Shown in pieces: positions 25,827-34,030 of a DNA stretch of 39,806 nt (its first letter is position 1; every line of letters begins with the position of its first letter). The notes under the pieces were generated by a model. The model saw nothing but the letters and a program-made list of their open reading frames with translations. It searched no databases and had not been told where the DNA came from. Source of the stretch: Caldilineaceae bacterium (GTDB lineage Bacteria; Chloroflexota; Anaerolineae; Caldilineales; Caldilineaceae). The translations under genes were made by a program, and so were the position numbers. The DNA lies in NCBI GenBank assembly GCA_022821585.1, contig JAJEDI010000043.1, positions 1 through 39,806 of the forward strand, given 5' to 3'.

Positions 25827-25855
25827 AGTATACAGACTGGCATATCAATAGTCAA
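25827..25855 (-). promoter_or_regulatory. Sigma-70-type promoter for the Ig-repeat lipoprotein
   Basis: On the minus strand TTGACT (25855-25850), a 17-bp spacer and TATACT (25832-25827) give 5/6 matches in both boxes. The leader to 25712 would be about 108 nt. Confidence 0.75.
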
Positions 25856-25964
25856 ACAGATTGGTCAGGGCTGGGGAGAGGGTTTGTATCAGTGTCCGGA
25901 AGCGGGTGGGGAGTTTTGGGGGGCGCAGGTGTACGGGGCGGGAATTGCTGCAGCCGACGGGAGG

Positions 25965-26870
25965 TCAGCCTTTGACGCCGGTGATGACGATGCCCTGGAT
26001 GTAGTTCTTCTGGGCGATGAAGAAGAGGATGATGCAGGGCGACAGAATGATGAGGGAGGCGGCCATCAGAAGGGTCCACTCGACCCTGTGCTGGCCCTGG
26101 AAGAAGCGGAGGCCGAGTGCGAGGGTGTATTGGTCAAGGTCCCCGAGGAAGATGAGGGGACCGAGGAAGTCGTTCCAGTGGTGCATGAAGGAGAAGACGA
26201 GGATGATGCCGAGGGCGGGCTTGATGAGGGGGACGCAGATGCGGTAGAAGATGCCGAAGGTGCTGCAGCCGTCGACGCGGGCGGCGTCGTCGAGCTCCAG
26301 GGGGAGGGTCATGAAGAACTGGCGCAGGAGGAAGATGTAGAAGGCGCTGGTGGCGAAGAAGGTGGGGACGACGAGGGGAAGGATGGTGTTTATCCAGCCC
26401 AGCTCCTTGAAGAGAATGAAGAGCGGGACGATGATTGATGGATAGGGCAGCATCATGGTGGCGAGGACGAGCAGGAAGATGGCGTCGCGGCCGGGGAAGC
26501 GGATGCGGGCAAAGCCGAAGCCGACGATGGCGCAGGAGACGATATGGCCGAGGATGGACAGGCCTGTTATGCGAATTGTGTTGAATAGCCACTGGTTGAA
26601 GGGGAGGATGGTCCACGCATTCTGGTAGTTGCCGAAGCGAGGCGGGACGGGAATCCACTCGATGGGGAAGGTGAATTCGGTGCCGGGTCTTTTGAGGGAG
26701 GTGCTGATCATCCAGAAGAAGGGCAGCATGACGCCGAAGGCCCCGATCATGAGGACCAGATAGACAGCCGTTTTGAGCAAGAGGTCCTGGCGACGGCGGC
26801 TCTGCCAGAGGCTGGTCAGGGAAGCGAGAAGCGGTTGCTGACCACTGTGTTCGAGGCTGTGTTGCGCCAT
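25965..26870 (-). CDS. CUT1 sugar ABC transporter permease, MalG/LacG-like (system 3)
   Basis: This 301-aa membrane permease has six predicted helices. Its EAA loop reads DDAARVDGCSTFGIFY followed by VPLIKP; a Cys takes the place of the common Ala after DG. The C-terminus YIQGIVITGVKG is typical. It starts 4 bp after the stop of the upstream permease on the minus strand, so the two are tightly coupled. No ATPase gene follows it; the next gene downstream is the unrelated lipoprotein. Confidence 0.92.
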   Translation of the reverse strand: MAQHSLEHSGQQPLLASLTSLWQSRRRQDLLLKTAVYLVLMIGAFGVMLPFFWMISTSLKRPGTEFTFPIEWIPVPPRFGNYQNAWTILPFNQWLFNTIRITGLSILGHIVSCAIVGFGFARIRFPGRDAIFLLVLATMMLPYPSIIVPLFILFKELGWINTILPLVVPTFFATSAFYIFLLRQFFMTLPLELDDAARVDGCSTFGIFYRICVPLIKPALGIILVFSFMHHWNDFLGPLIFLGDLDQYTLALGLRFFQGQHRVEWTLLMAASLIILSPCIILFFIAQKNYIQGIVITGVKG

Positions 26871-26874
26871 TCGG

Positions 26875-27777
26875 TTACCCGCCTTCGTAGTAGACCCAGC
26901 TGGAGGAGGTGCGCAAGATCAGGAAGGTGAAGGCAAGGATCACCAGGAAGAGTACCCAAGCCAAGGCGGAGGCGTAACCCATGTTGAACCACTGGAATGC
27001 ATTCTGGTAGAGATAGAGCACATAGAAAAGGGTGGCGTAGTTGGGCCCGCCTTTGGTCATGATGAAGGCCTGGGTGAAGACCTGAAAGGAGCCGATTATA
27101 CCCATGATGAGGTTGAGGAGGAGTACTGGTGTAATCATGGGGACGGTGATGCGGCGGAATTTCTGGAAGGCGTTGGCGCCGTCGAGTGTGGCGGCCTCGT
27201 AAAAAGTGGTCGGGATACCCTGGAGGGCGCCGAGGTAGATGAGCATGCCGCCGCCCACGCCCCAGACGCTCATGACGATGAGGGCGGGCAGCGCCCAGGT
27301 CTCACTGCCGAGCCAGGCAGGGCCCTTGATGCCGATGCCCTTGAGCAATACGTTGATGACGCCAAAGCGGGGATTGAAGATCCACATCCAGAGCAAAGAG
27401 ACGGCCACGCCGGCGGTCACGCTGGGCAGGTAGAAGAGTGTGCGGAAGAAGCCGATGAGGCGAATCTTCTGGTTGAGGAGCATGGCCAGGAAGAGGCCGA
27501 GGGCGAGGTTCAGCGGCACGTTGAGGAGAAAGATGATGGTTACTTTGAGCGACTGCCAGAAGAATTCATCTTCGAGCATCTTCTCATAGTTCTCGAGGCC
27601 GATGAACTCGGGCGTGCCGACGATGTTCCACTTGGTGAGGCTGATGGAGAAGGACCCGAGGAGCGCGCCGGCGGTAAAGACCACGAAGCCGACGATCCAC
27701 AAGGAGATGAAGGCATAGCCTTCGAAGACGTTCTTCCAGTAGAGTCTGCTTTTGCCCAGTATCAGGGACCGACTCAT
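26875..27777 (-). CDS. CUT1 sugar ABC transporter permease, MalF/LacF-like (system 3)
   Basis: This is the partner permease, 300 aa from the start at 27777 (MSRSLILGKSRLYWK). It has about six membrane helices and the EAA loop YEAATLDGANAFQKF followed by TVPMITP. An upstream in-frame extension to 27840 would run towards the binding-protein gene and has no family character; no strong ribosome site marks either start. The C-terminus RTSSSWVYYEGG matches MalF-type relatives. Confidence 0.9.
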   Translation of the reverse strand: MSRSLILGKSRLYWKNVFEGYAFISLWIVGFVVFTAGALLGSFSISLTKWNIVGTPEFIGLENYEKMLEDEFFWQSLKVTIIFLLNVPLNLALGLFLAMLLNQKIRLIGFFRTLFYLPSVTAGVAVSLLWMWIFNPRFGVINVLLKGIGIKGPAWLGSETWALPALIVMSVWGVGGGMLIYLGALQGIPTTFYEAATLDGANAFQKFRRITVPMITPVLLLNLIMGIIGSFQVFTQAFIMTKGGPNYATLFYVLYLYQNAFQWFNMGYASALAWVLFLVILAFTFLILRTSSSWVYYEGG

Positions 27778-27881
27778 AGGTTTCAGGCTCGGCGATGGCG
27801 GGTTCAGGGAGGACGGGAGGCGGGGGGCCTCGCGCTCCACGTCCCTTCAGGGGGCCGCCTAATCAGACGGCAGCAGAGATT

Positions 27882-29252
27882 CTAGGCGTTCTCGGCCAGG
27901 ATTTCTTCGATCTGTGCGCACATGTCGTCGGCGGCCTGCTGGGCGGACTTGGCGCCGCGCAGGGCGTTGTCGACCTCGGTGGTCATGACGGTGAAGAGCA
28001 CGCGGTAGGGCTGCGGGCTGCGGGGCACGAAGGGGTTGGGGATGGTGTTGATGTACCCTTCGCGGATCATGGGGATGTCAAGCGCGCCAAGCGGTTCGGT
28101 ATAGGCCTTGGACTCGAAGATGGAGTAGCGGGTGGGGCCGTCGGAGAAGGCGAGAGTGATGCCGCTGTCGTAGCCTTCTTCCCAAGCTTCGAGGCTGCTG
28201 CGGTAGACGGCCCAGTCAAAGGCTTCCTGGGCGTACTCGCTGGCGGAGGAGACCACGATCTGATCGGTATCGCCCCAGCAGCGGAAGCCGGCTTTGCCGG
28301 CGGGCACGAGAACGAAATCCCATTCAAAGGGGAGCTCGTAGCCTTCGCGCAGGTCGCGCACGGAGTCGCAGGTGGTGCCGCCGGCCATCACGATTCTGCC
28401 GGTGTTGAAGTTGATGCCCAGTTCGTTGGCCTGCATTTCGGGCGGAGGCTGAATCTTGTGCTCCAGTACGAGGTCGGCCATGAACTTTATGCCTTCGACG
28501 GCATCGGCGCTGTTGATGGTGCAGGTGGATACGGCTTCGTCGAAGACTTCGCCGCCAGCGGCGCGAATGAGGGCGAGCTGGTTGGTGCCGCCGGAGCCGC
28601 CGTAGAAGTACTGGTCGGTCTCGCCGTCGCCGTCGAGGTCCTTGGTAAGCTCTTTGCCCATTTCGATGAAGGTGTTCCAGTTCCAGCCATCGGCGCCTTT
28701 TTCCCAGTAGAGTTCGCCGGGAAGGGGCAAACCGGCTTCCTGGAGCAGGGTCTTGTTGTAGCGCAGCTGGTGTGTGCAGGACTTCTGAGGAAGTCCGAAG
28801 ACGACGCCGTCGAAGAGGGCGTCGCCGTGATAGACGACGTCATCGTAGTTGAGGTCGGCGCCATAGGCATCGATGAAGTCGGTCAAGGGGATGGACCCGC
28901 CGGCGGTGTGCGTTTCGGCCATGAGGGCTGGGTGGCAGCCGAAGGTATCGGGCGCGGTGCCACCGGCGACCATGACGGGGATCTTGGTGTTGTAGTCACC
29001 CCAGGGGAGGACGAGGGGTTCGACTGATACGCCGGGATGTTTGGACTTGAAGAGCTCGGCGAGCCCGGTTTCGGTGGGAACGTCGCCCTCAGAGCCATGT
29101 CTGGCCCAGCCGATGGTAATGTCTTCCATGTCGGCCATGTCGCCGCCGCCGGAGTCGGTCGCGACGGGCATGGCACAGGCTGCGAGGGCTGCGGTGGCGC
29201 TGCCGGCGGCCATCCACTTGAGCATGGAGCGGCGGCTGATTGTTGTTGTCAT
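27882..29252 (-). CDS. CUT1-type sugar ABC transporter, substrate-binding lipoprotein (system 3)
   Basis: This 456-aa extracellular solute-binding protein starts at 29252, with GAGGAGAA just upstream. A Tat signal (ISRRSMLKWMAAG) and a lipobox ending LAAC indicate Tat export and lipid anchoring. Family blocks include ELFKSKHPGVSVEPLVLPWG and VMVAGGTAPDTFGCHP. It leads the minus-strand operon of system 3 and has its own promoter at 29402-29430. No enzyme gene lies within the operon, so the substrate cannot be guessed. Confidence 0.92.
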   Translation of the reverse strand: MTTTISRRSMLKWMAAGSATAALAACAMPVATDSGGGDMADMEDITIGWARHGSEGDVPTETGLAELFKSKHPGVSVEPLVLPWGDYNTKIPVMVAGGTAPDTFGCHPALMAETHTAGGSIPLTDFIDAYGADLNYDDVVYHGDALFDGVVFGLPQKSCTHQLRYNKTLLQEAGLPLPGELYWEKGADGWNWNTFIEMGKELTKDLDGDGETDQYFYGGSGGTNQLALIRAAGGEVFDEAVSTCTINSADAVEGIKFMADLVLEHKIQPPPEMQANELGINFNTGRIVMAGGTTCDSVRDLREGYELPFEWDFVLVPAGKAGFRCWGDTDQIVVSSASEYAQEAFDWAVYRSSLEAWEEGYDSGITLAFSDGPTRYSIFESKAYTEPLGALDIPMIREGYINTIPNPFVPRSPQPYRVLFTVMTTEVDNALRGAKSAQQAADDMCAQIEEILAENA

Positions 29253-29401
29253 TGCGGGTTCTCCTCGTGTGTTTGAAGGGCTTCAGAAAATGACTTTGAA
29301 GGATGAGTCCATTGGGGTAGCTGGTGTTGTGTGGAGCGGGTCCGGGCTGTTCGGACTCAAGTGGGCAGGGGGCCGCCAGCCGTTTTGCTCATTCCATCGG
29401 G

Positions 29402-29430
29402 ATATTACAGTCTAGCGATGGGAAAGTCAA
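29402..29430 (-). promoter_or_regulatory. Sigma-70-type promoter for transporter operon 3
   Basis: On the minus strand TTGACT (29430-29425), a 17-bp spacer and TAATAT (29407-29402) precede the binding-protein start by about 150 bp. The same 305-bp gap must also serve the divergent aldo/keto reductase; a TAGAAT (29480-29485) on the plus strand is a possible -10 for it. Confidence 0.6.
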
Positions 29431-29557
29431 GTGGGGTCATTTGGGGTGCCGACGTACTCTCTTGCGCTGTCAAAAAAAGTAGAATAGAGTACATCCTCAA
29501 AGTCCAACCTCGCCAGGGCGACCTGTCGTCCGCGCCAACCACTCAGGAGTACCCTAC

Positions 29558-30517
29558 ATGCTCTATGCCAACATCCCCGGCATCGACAAGCCAGTCTCCC
29601 GGCTCGTGCTGGGAACGATGTGGATAGACACCAAGAACCTCGACACCGCCTTCGCCGTGTTCGACGCCTTCCACGCTGCCGGCGGCAACTGCCTCGACAC
29701 TGCCCACCTCTACGGCGACGGCGACAATGAACGCGCAGTCGGTCAATGGATCAGCGAACGCGGCCTGCGCGACGAGATCGTCATCCTTGGCAAAGGCGCC
29801 CACCAGAGCCAGGACCGAAAACGGGTCACGCCCTACGACATCCAGTCCGACCTCCATGACAGTCTCGCGCGCTTCAATGTGGACAGCATCGATCTCTACG
29901 TGCTGCACAAGGACGATCCCGAAAAGCCTGTCGGCCCAATCGTCGAGACACTCCACGCAGCCAAAGAGGCCGGCCAGATCGACGCCTACGGGGGATCCAG
30001 CTGGAGCGCCGAGCGCTTGCAAGTGGCCAACGAGTACGCCGCTGCGAACGGTCTTACCCCCTTCGTCGTCAGCAGTCCCCAGTTCAGCCTCGCCATCCAG
30101 AAAGAGCCGCCCTGGCCCGACTGCATCAGCGTCAGCGGGCCGGCCGGTGAGGGCGCGCGCGCCTGGTGCCGCGAGAATGGTGTAACGCTCGTTGTCTGGT
30201 CCAGTCTGGCCGGGGGCTTTTTCAGCGGCCGCTTCCGTCGCGACAACCTTGACACATTTACCGATTCGTATGATCAGCTCGCTGTCAAGGTCTACTGCGA
30301 CGAGGGGAACTTCAAGCGCCACGACCGCGTCCAGGAGCTGGCCGCCGACAAGGGCGTCACCGTGCCCCACATCGCTCTAGCCTACGTCTACAACCAGCCT
30401 GAAGGCATCCACGCGCTGTCAGGCGCGCGTACCGCCGACGAAGTACATGTGAACGTCGAAGCGTCCGAGATTGAGCTGTCCGAGGAGGAAATTGCTTACT
30501 TGGAGTTGAAGGGCTGA
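29558..30517 (+). CDS. Aldo/keto reductase
   Basis: This 319-aa NAD(P)H-dependent oxidoreductase has the (alpha/beta)8 AKR fold. The catalytic tetrad is visible: D47 and Y52 (NCLDTAHLYG), K79 (ILGKGAH) and H117 (LYVLHKDD). Cofactor-side features include VVWSSLAGGFFSGRF and a C-terminal SGARTADEVHVN. The ATG at 29558 follows CAGGAGT. It is divergent from transporter 3 and may reduce a sugar aldehyde or ketone. Its C-terminus overlaps the convergent MNT remnant by 22 bp. Codons are strongly C-ending. Confidence 0.9.
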   Translation: MLYANIPGIDKPVSRLVLGTMWIDTKNLDTAFAVFDAFHAAGGNCLDTAHLYGDGDNERAVGQWISERGLRDEIVILGKGAHQSQDRKRVTPYDIQSDLHDSLARFNVDSIDLYVLHKDDPEKPVGPIVETLHAAKEAGQIDAYGGSSWSAERLQVANEYAAANGLTPFVVSSPQFSLAIQKEPPWPDCISVSGPAGEGARAWCRENGVTLVVWSSLAGGFFSGRFRRDNLDTFTDSYDQLAVKVYCDEGNFKRHDRVQELAADKGVTVPHIALAYVYNQPEGIHALSGARTADEVHVNVEASEIELSEEEIAYLELKG

Positions 30518-30828
30518 GCCATCGAAGACGGTGCTGGCGAAGGCAACCGCATGGAATCTCCATAAATGAGCGGCGTTGATCCATTTGTTTTTGGCCGCGG
30601 TGGCAATTTACAGGCTCCAACCTTTAGCAAAGAAAGTGGAGGTGGATGAATTTTAGTTATTCCTAGAGAGTAGAATCCGTCGAAACCCACGAAAATGTCC
30701 ACATCGCTTTCATCCTCAGCCTTGTCGTGCGCAGCCGACCCGAAAAGAGCGAGTTCAACGACGCCAAGGCGCTTCGCCGGAATAGGCTTGTGTTCCTTGA
30801 GCACCTCCATGAGTTGATCTCTGTTCAC
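30496..30828 (-). pseudogene. MNT-type nucleotidyltransferase, C-terminally damaged
   Basis: The first half of this 110-aa frame is a minimal nucleotidyltransferase as found in HEPN/MNT toxin-antitoxin pairs: LALFGSAAHDKAEDESDVDIFVGFDG, split here as GSAAHDKAEDES and DVDIFVGFDG. After about residue 52 the protein character is lost (a Pro/Ser-rich stretch with no family resemblance), and the frame runs 22 bp into the convergent reductase gene. The GTG start at 30828 follows GGGGAGTG. No HEPN partner is seen. It is probably a truncated remnant beside a candidate integration site. Confidence 0.6.
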
Positions 30829-30965
30829 AACTCACTCCCCTTGCCTGTCCTTCGTCAAATGCAGGTTACCACGCGTATATTTTAGGCGATGTCAGATGAT
30901 ATGGCAGCGCCTCAATCCTCTCCGGTGCTCTGTCATGAATGGGCCAAGGCCGCCAGGCTCATCTC

Positions 30966-31010
30966 TGGAAATCAAGAGGCGACCCGGTCATAAACCCGGA
31001 TCGCCCCTCT
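30966..31010 (-). terminator. Hairpin terminator behind the tmRNA fragment
   Basis: On the minus strand AGAGGGGCGATCCGG (31010-30996) pairs with CCGGGTCGCCTCT (30987-30975) across an 8-nt loop, with a 2-nt bulge, and is followed by TTGATTTCC. It begins 4 nt after the CCA end of the tmRNA fragment, the normal position of an ssrA terminator. Confidence 0.6.
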
Positions 31011-31014
31011 ACAC

Positions 31015-31037
31015 TGGTGGAGATGGCGGGAATCGAA
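31015..31037 (-). other. tmRNA (ssrA) 3'-end fragment, candidate attachment site
   Basis: Read on the minus strand, these 23 bases start TTCGATTCCCGCC and end CCATCTCCACCA. That is the T-loop, T-stem 3' half, acceptor strand and CCA of bacterial tmRNA. Upstream bases (31038 on) do not form the 5' half of the T-stem, and a protein gene starts within 75 bp, so no full tmRNA fits. Such 3' fragments are left as the distal att site when an island integrates into ssrA. The intact gene would then lie to the right. Confidence 0.6.
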
Positions 31038-31110
31038 ATCGCAGAGGTTGATTGGTTATAGGCTTGAAGAGGAAGCGGGATTTCGACGGGGCGGGGCGTT
31101 GGGGGCCGCG

Positions 31111-32826
31111 TCAGTCGGTGCGCTCCACGAATACACGTCCGCCGGCGGCGAAGGGGATGACCAGAGTCGAGTCGGAGCCATCAGGCCAGTGGACCTCCAG
31201 CAGGAGGGGCGTGCTGGCGGCGGGGAAGCCGAAGTGGGCCTGTGAGGGTTCGCCGGTGAGGTAGCCGCTGTTGGAGCGGAGGGTCCGGGTGTAGGTGCCG
31301 GCGGTGGTGTGGAGCGTGAGGTGGGCGCCGATGGCGCGGGTGTTTTTGCTGCCGGGCCAGGAGAGGTCGACCGTGAGGCTGTTGCCGCCGCAGAGGCGGT
31401 TCTCGTAGATCATGGACGGGGCGAGGAGGTTGTTGACGATGATGTCGAGGTCGCCGTCGTTGTCGAGGTCGGCCATGGCCATGCTGCGGCCGCCTTCGGT
31501 GGCGTTGAGGCCCCAGGACGGGACGGGCACAAAGTAACCCTTGCCATCGTTACGGTAGGCGAGGTTTTCCTCAACCAGTTCGGCGCCGGGCAGATGTCCG
31601 AACATATCCACGGCTGCCATGCCGTTTACGACGTAGAGGTCGACGAAGCCATCGTGATCGAGGTCGCCGAACTGGGCGGACCAGCTCCAGCCGCTGGCCT
31701 GCAGGCCGCGGGCGGCGGCTTCGTTACTGTAGCCGGTTGCAAAGGAGGGAACCTGCAGGACATTTTCGATGATCTGCTGGTCGCCGGCGATGTTGGCGTC
31801 GGCCATCATCTCCATGAGGGGCGCCCAATCAGCCATCACTTCGGGCGTGTCGGGGTATGGTCTCATATCGGCCGAGAAGATCTCGGCGCGGCCGTCGTTG
31901 TCGATGTCGCCGACGGCGAAGCTCATGGTGTTTTGTGCGGTTTCGGTGAAGGTAACGGTCTCTTTCCAGCCATCGGGAGACCAGAGCCAGACCTGGTCGG
32001 GCATGAGGAAGTCGTGTCCTGCCCAGATGTCGAGGCGGCCGTCCTGATTGAGGTCGATGAGCAGGAGGGCGAGGGCCTGGGAGTAGGTGGCGAGGTGGGT
32101 GGGGATGAAGTCGTCGCCGGTGTTCTCGTAGTAGACGACGCCGCCGTTGGCGAGGTCGTGGGGGTCGACGCGGGTGTATTCGGTCTGGTAAGTGGCGAGG
32201 ACGAAGTCGAGGTCGATGTCGCCGTCGAGGTCTGCCCAGGCGAGTGTGTAGGCTTTCTGGGGGGCCGCAAACCAGTCTACGCGGGTGAACCCGGGGATCC
32301 TCTTGATGACAGATGCCGAGGGGTTGCTGGCGGCGCCGGCGCCACCAAGGGAGCGGCCGTCGTTCATCCAGACGAGTGGGCGGGTCGTGCGGTGGGCGAA
32401 GGCGATATCGAGCCAGCCGTCGCCGTCGATGTCGACGATGCTGACGCCGCGAGACTGGCCGTGTGGGAACTCCTGTTTCCTAAAGGAGAAGTCGCCATCG
32501 TTCCAGAAGATGGCGTTGGGGCCGGCCAGGTTGGCGAGGACGAGATCGAGGTCGCCGTCGCGGTCGAGATCGTTGACGGCGAGGCCGGCGCCGTTGCTGT
32601 CGTAGGTGCGGACGACTTCACTCTCGATGGAGGTGATGTGGTCAAGCGTGCGGGCTACGAACCGGTCTTCGCAGGGATGCGGTGAGCGTAGATGGGGCTG
32701 AACGTATACGTTTACCGCCGGATCTGCGGGTCCGCCAACGGGCACACAGGCTGCTGCCAGAACGAACGAGATGAGCAGCAAGAGGGGAGTGGGGGCACTC
32801 TTACACATTTTGACAAGCCGGTTCAT
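31111..32826 (-). CDS. FG-GAP/VCBS-repeat lipoprotein with ASPIC/UnbV C-terminal domain
   Basis: This 571-aa protein starts at 32826 (MNRLVKMCKSAPTP). A hydrophobic segment ends in the lipobox VLAAAC, marking a secreted lipoprotein. At least seven calcium-binding DxDxDG-type repeats are visible (DLDRDGDLDL, DIDGDGWLDI, DLDGDIDLDF, DLNQDGRLDI, DIDNDGRAEI, DLDHDGFVDL, DLDNDGDLDI), forming an integrin-alpha-like beta-propeller. The C-terminus (RAIGAHLTLHT, SGYLTGEPSQAHFGF) is an ASPIC/UnbV domain. This architecture is CRTAC1-like. A frame extending to 32964 overlaps the sialidase gene and is not used. It is the last gene of the minus-strand sialidase cluster. A role in surface binding is inferred. 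Confidence 0.88.
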   Translation of the reverse strand: MNRLVKMCKSAPTPLLLLISFVLAAACVPVGGPADPAVNVYVQPHLRSPHPCEDRFVARTLDHITSIESEVVRTYDSNGAGLAVNDLDRDGDLDLVLANLAGPNAIFWNDGDFSFRKQEFPHGQSRGVSIVDIDGDGWLDIAFAHRTTRPLVWMNDGRSLGGAGAASNPSASVIKRIPGFTRVDWFAAPQKAYTLAWADLDGDIDLDFVLATYQTEYTRVDPHDLANGGVVYYENTGDDFIPTHLATYSQALALLLIDLNQDGRLDIWAGHDFLMPDQVWLWSPDGWKETVTFTETAQNTMSFAVGDIDNDGRAEIFSADMRPYPDTPEVMADWAPLMEMMADANIAGDQQIIENVLQVPSFATGYSNEAAARGLQASGWSWSAQFGDLDHDGFVDLYVVNGMAAVDMFGHLPGAELVEENLAYRNDGKGYFVPVPSWGLNATEGGRSMAMADLDNDGDLDIIVNNLLAPSMIYENRLCGGNSLTVDLSWPGSKNTRAIGAHLTLHTTAGTYTRTLRSNSGYLTGEPSQAHFGFPAASTPLLLEVHWPDGSDSTLVIPFAAGGRVFVERTD

Positions 32827-32941
32827 TGACCTGTCCTCCACCTTAGACCGGCCTCCTTCGGACCTGCAGCACGAGGAAGCAAGCCAGTGAGAAGTCGACA
32901 GTTGAACGGTACTTTCCGTGCGAATCGTAGGGGAGCCAAAA

Positions 32942-34015
32942 TCAGTTCTCCGATCCTTGCTCAAGCCAGGCGAGGTTGAAGCGGGCCAGGGTAAGGCGTT
33001 CGTAGGGTTGACTTTCGCCGCTTTCGTAGAGGCAGCAGAGGTCGCCGTTGGACAAGGCGGCGAGGTCGGAGTAGGCGGCAGGGCCGGTGTGGAGCGTGCG
33101 GGCGGCAGGCCAGGCGCGGCCGCCGTCGGGGCTGAGGCGGACGGTCATGTTCTGACGGTTGGTGCTGGCCGGATTGGCGAAGAGAAGGCGGCCGTCGGGG
33201 AGGGCTTCAAGGCTGGCCTGGCAGACGGGCTCGATGAGGGTTTGGTCCCACTGGAAGTCGGTGAAGGTGCTGCCTTGGTCATAGCTGCGGGCGATGCCCC
33301 TCTTTGTGCCGCGGACGAAGTTGCGGCAGTTGATGTAGAGGCTGCCGTCCTGGAGTTGAGCAATGGCGCACTCGTTGGTGCCGACTTCGACGTCGCCGCC
33401 AAGCTGCCATGTTTCGCCGCGATCGTCGCTGTAGATGACGTGGGAGTGGTAGGGGTCGCGGCTGCGGTCGAGGTGGAGGCCGACGATGTGATCGCAGGGG
33501 ACGACGAGGCGGCCGGAGTCGAGCTGGATGCCGTGACAGGGACCGGTGGCGTACCAGGTCCACTGCGGGTCTTTGACGGAGGCGGTGATTTCGCGTGGTT
33601 CGCTCCAGAACTGTCCGTCGTCGGTGCTGTGGGTGATCCAGACAGTGCGGGGGGCCTTGCCTTCGCAGATCATGGTCTCGTCGCCGTCGGCGAGGTTTTT
33701 GCAGAAGGGCAGGAAGATGGCGCCGGACTGGCGTTCGACGACGGGGCAGGGGTTGCCGCAGGTCATGCCGTCTTGGGTGACGACGACCTGGATGGGGGTC
33801 CAGGTGCGGCCGTTGTCGAAGCTGCGGCGCAGGATCAGGTCGATTTCACCGGCGTCGCCGCGGCCGTGTTTGCGGCCTTCGGCGAATGCCAGGAGCGTGC
33901 CCTGGGTTGACAGGGCCAGGGCAGGTATGCGGTAGGTGTGGTAGCGGCCGTCGCCGCTGGTGAACAGGTCCTCCTGCTCGCACGAGGGTTGACCCGAGTC
34001 TTGGCTTGCGCCCAT
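32942..34015 (-). CDS. Exo-alpha-sialidase-like BNR-repeat hydrolase (GH33-like)
   Basis: This 357-aa six-bladed propeller protein of the sialidase superfamily has the arginine motif YR29IP, R48, and an acid/base candidate D54 (GRGDAGEID). Five Asp-box repeats follow: SFDNGRTW, STDDGQFW, SDDRGETW, SYDQGSTF and SPDGGRAW. The block TGPCHGIQL and the Glu of GTNECAIAQL also fit GH33 enzymes, as does AYSDLAAL for the nucleophile Tyr. The ATG at 34015 has AAAGGA upstream. There is no signal peptide, so cytoplasmic or non-classical action is expected. It starts 15 bp after the BNR gene at 34031 on the minus strand. Substrate could be a sialic acid or related nonulosonate; other glycans are possible. 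Confidence 0.82.
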   Translation of the reverse strand: MGASQDSGQPSCEQEDLFTSGDGRYHTYRIPALALSTQGTLLAFAEGRKHGRGDAGEIDLILRRSFDNGRTWTPIQVVVTQDGMTCGNPCPVVERQSGAIFLPFCKNLADGDETMICEGKAPRTVWITHSTDDGQFWSEPREITASVKDPQWTWYATGPCHGIQLDSGRLVVPCDHIVGLHLDRSRDPYHSHVIYSDDRGETWQLGGDVEVGTNECAIAQLQDGSLYINCRNFVRGTKRGIARSYDQGSTFTDFQWDQTLIEPVCQASLEALPDGRLLFANPASTNRQNMTVRLSPDGGRAWPAARTLHTGPAAYSDLAALSNGDLCCLYESGESQPYERLTLARFNLAWLEQGSEN

Positions 34016-34030
34016 GCTGAATCAGTCCTT

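Noticed and set aside
27795..29027. 410-aa plus-strand open frame opposite the system 3 binding protein
   Set aside because: It mirrors a well-supported minus-strand gene, is low in complexity (Gly/Ala/Val/Glu-rich), has no ribosome site and no family features; it results from the G/C-rich third codon positions of the real gene.
31015..31110. Complete tmRNA gene
   Set aside because: Only the last 23 bases match; upstream sequence lacks the T-stem partner and space for a tag-coding tmRNA, because a protein gene starts at 31111.
31309..32685. 458-aa plus-strand open frame opposite the FG-GAP lipoprotein
   Set aside because: It is a reverse-strand shadow of the repeated calcium-binding motifs, with no start signal and biased composition.
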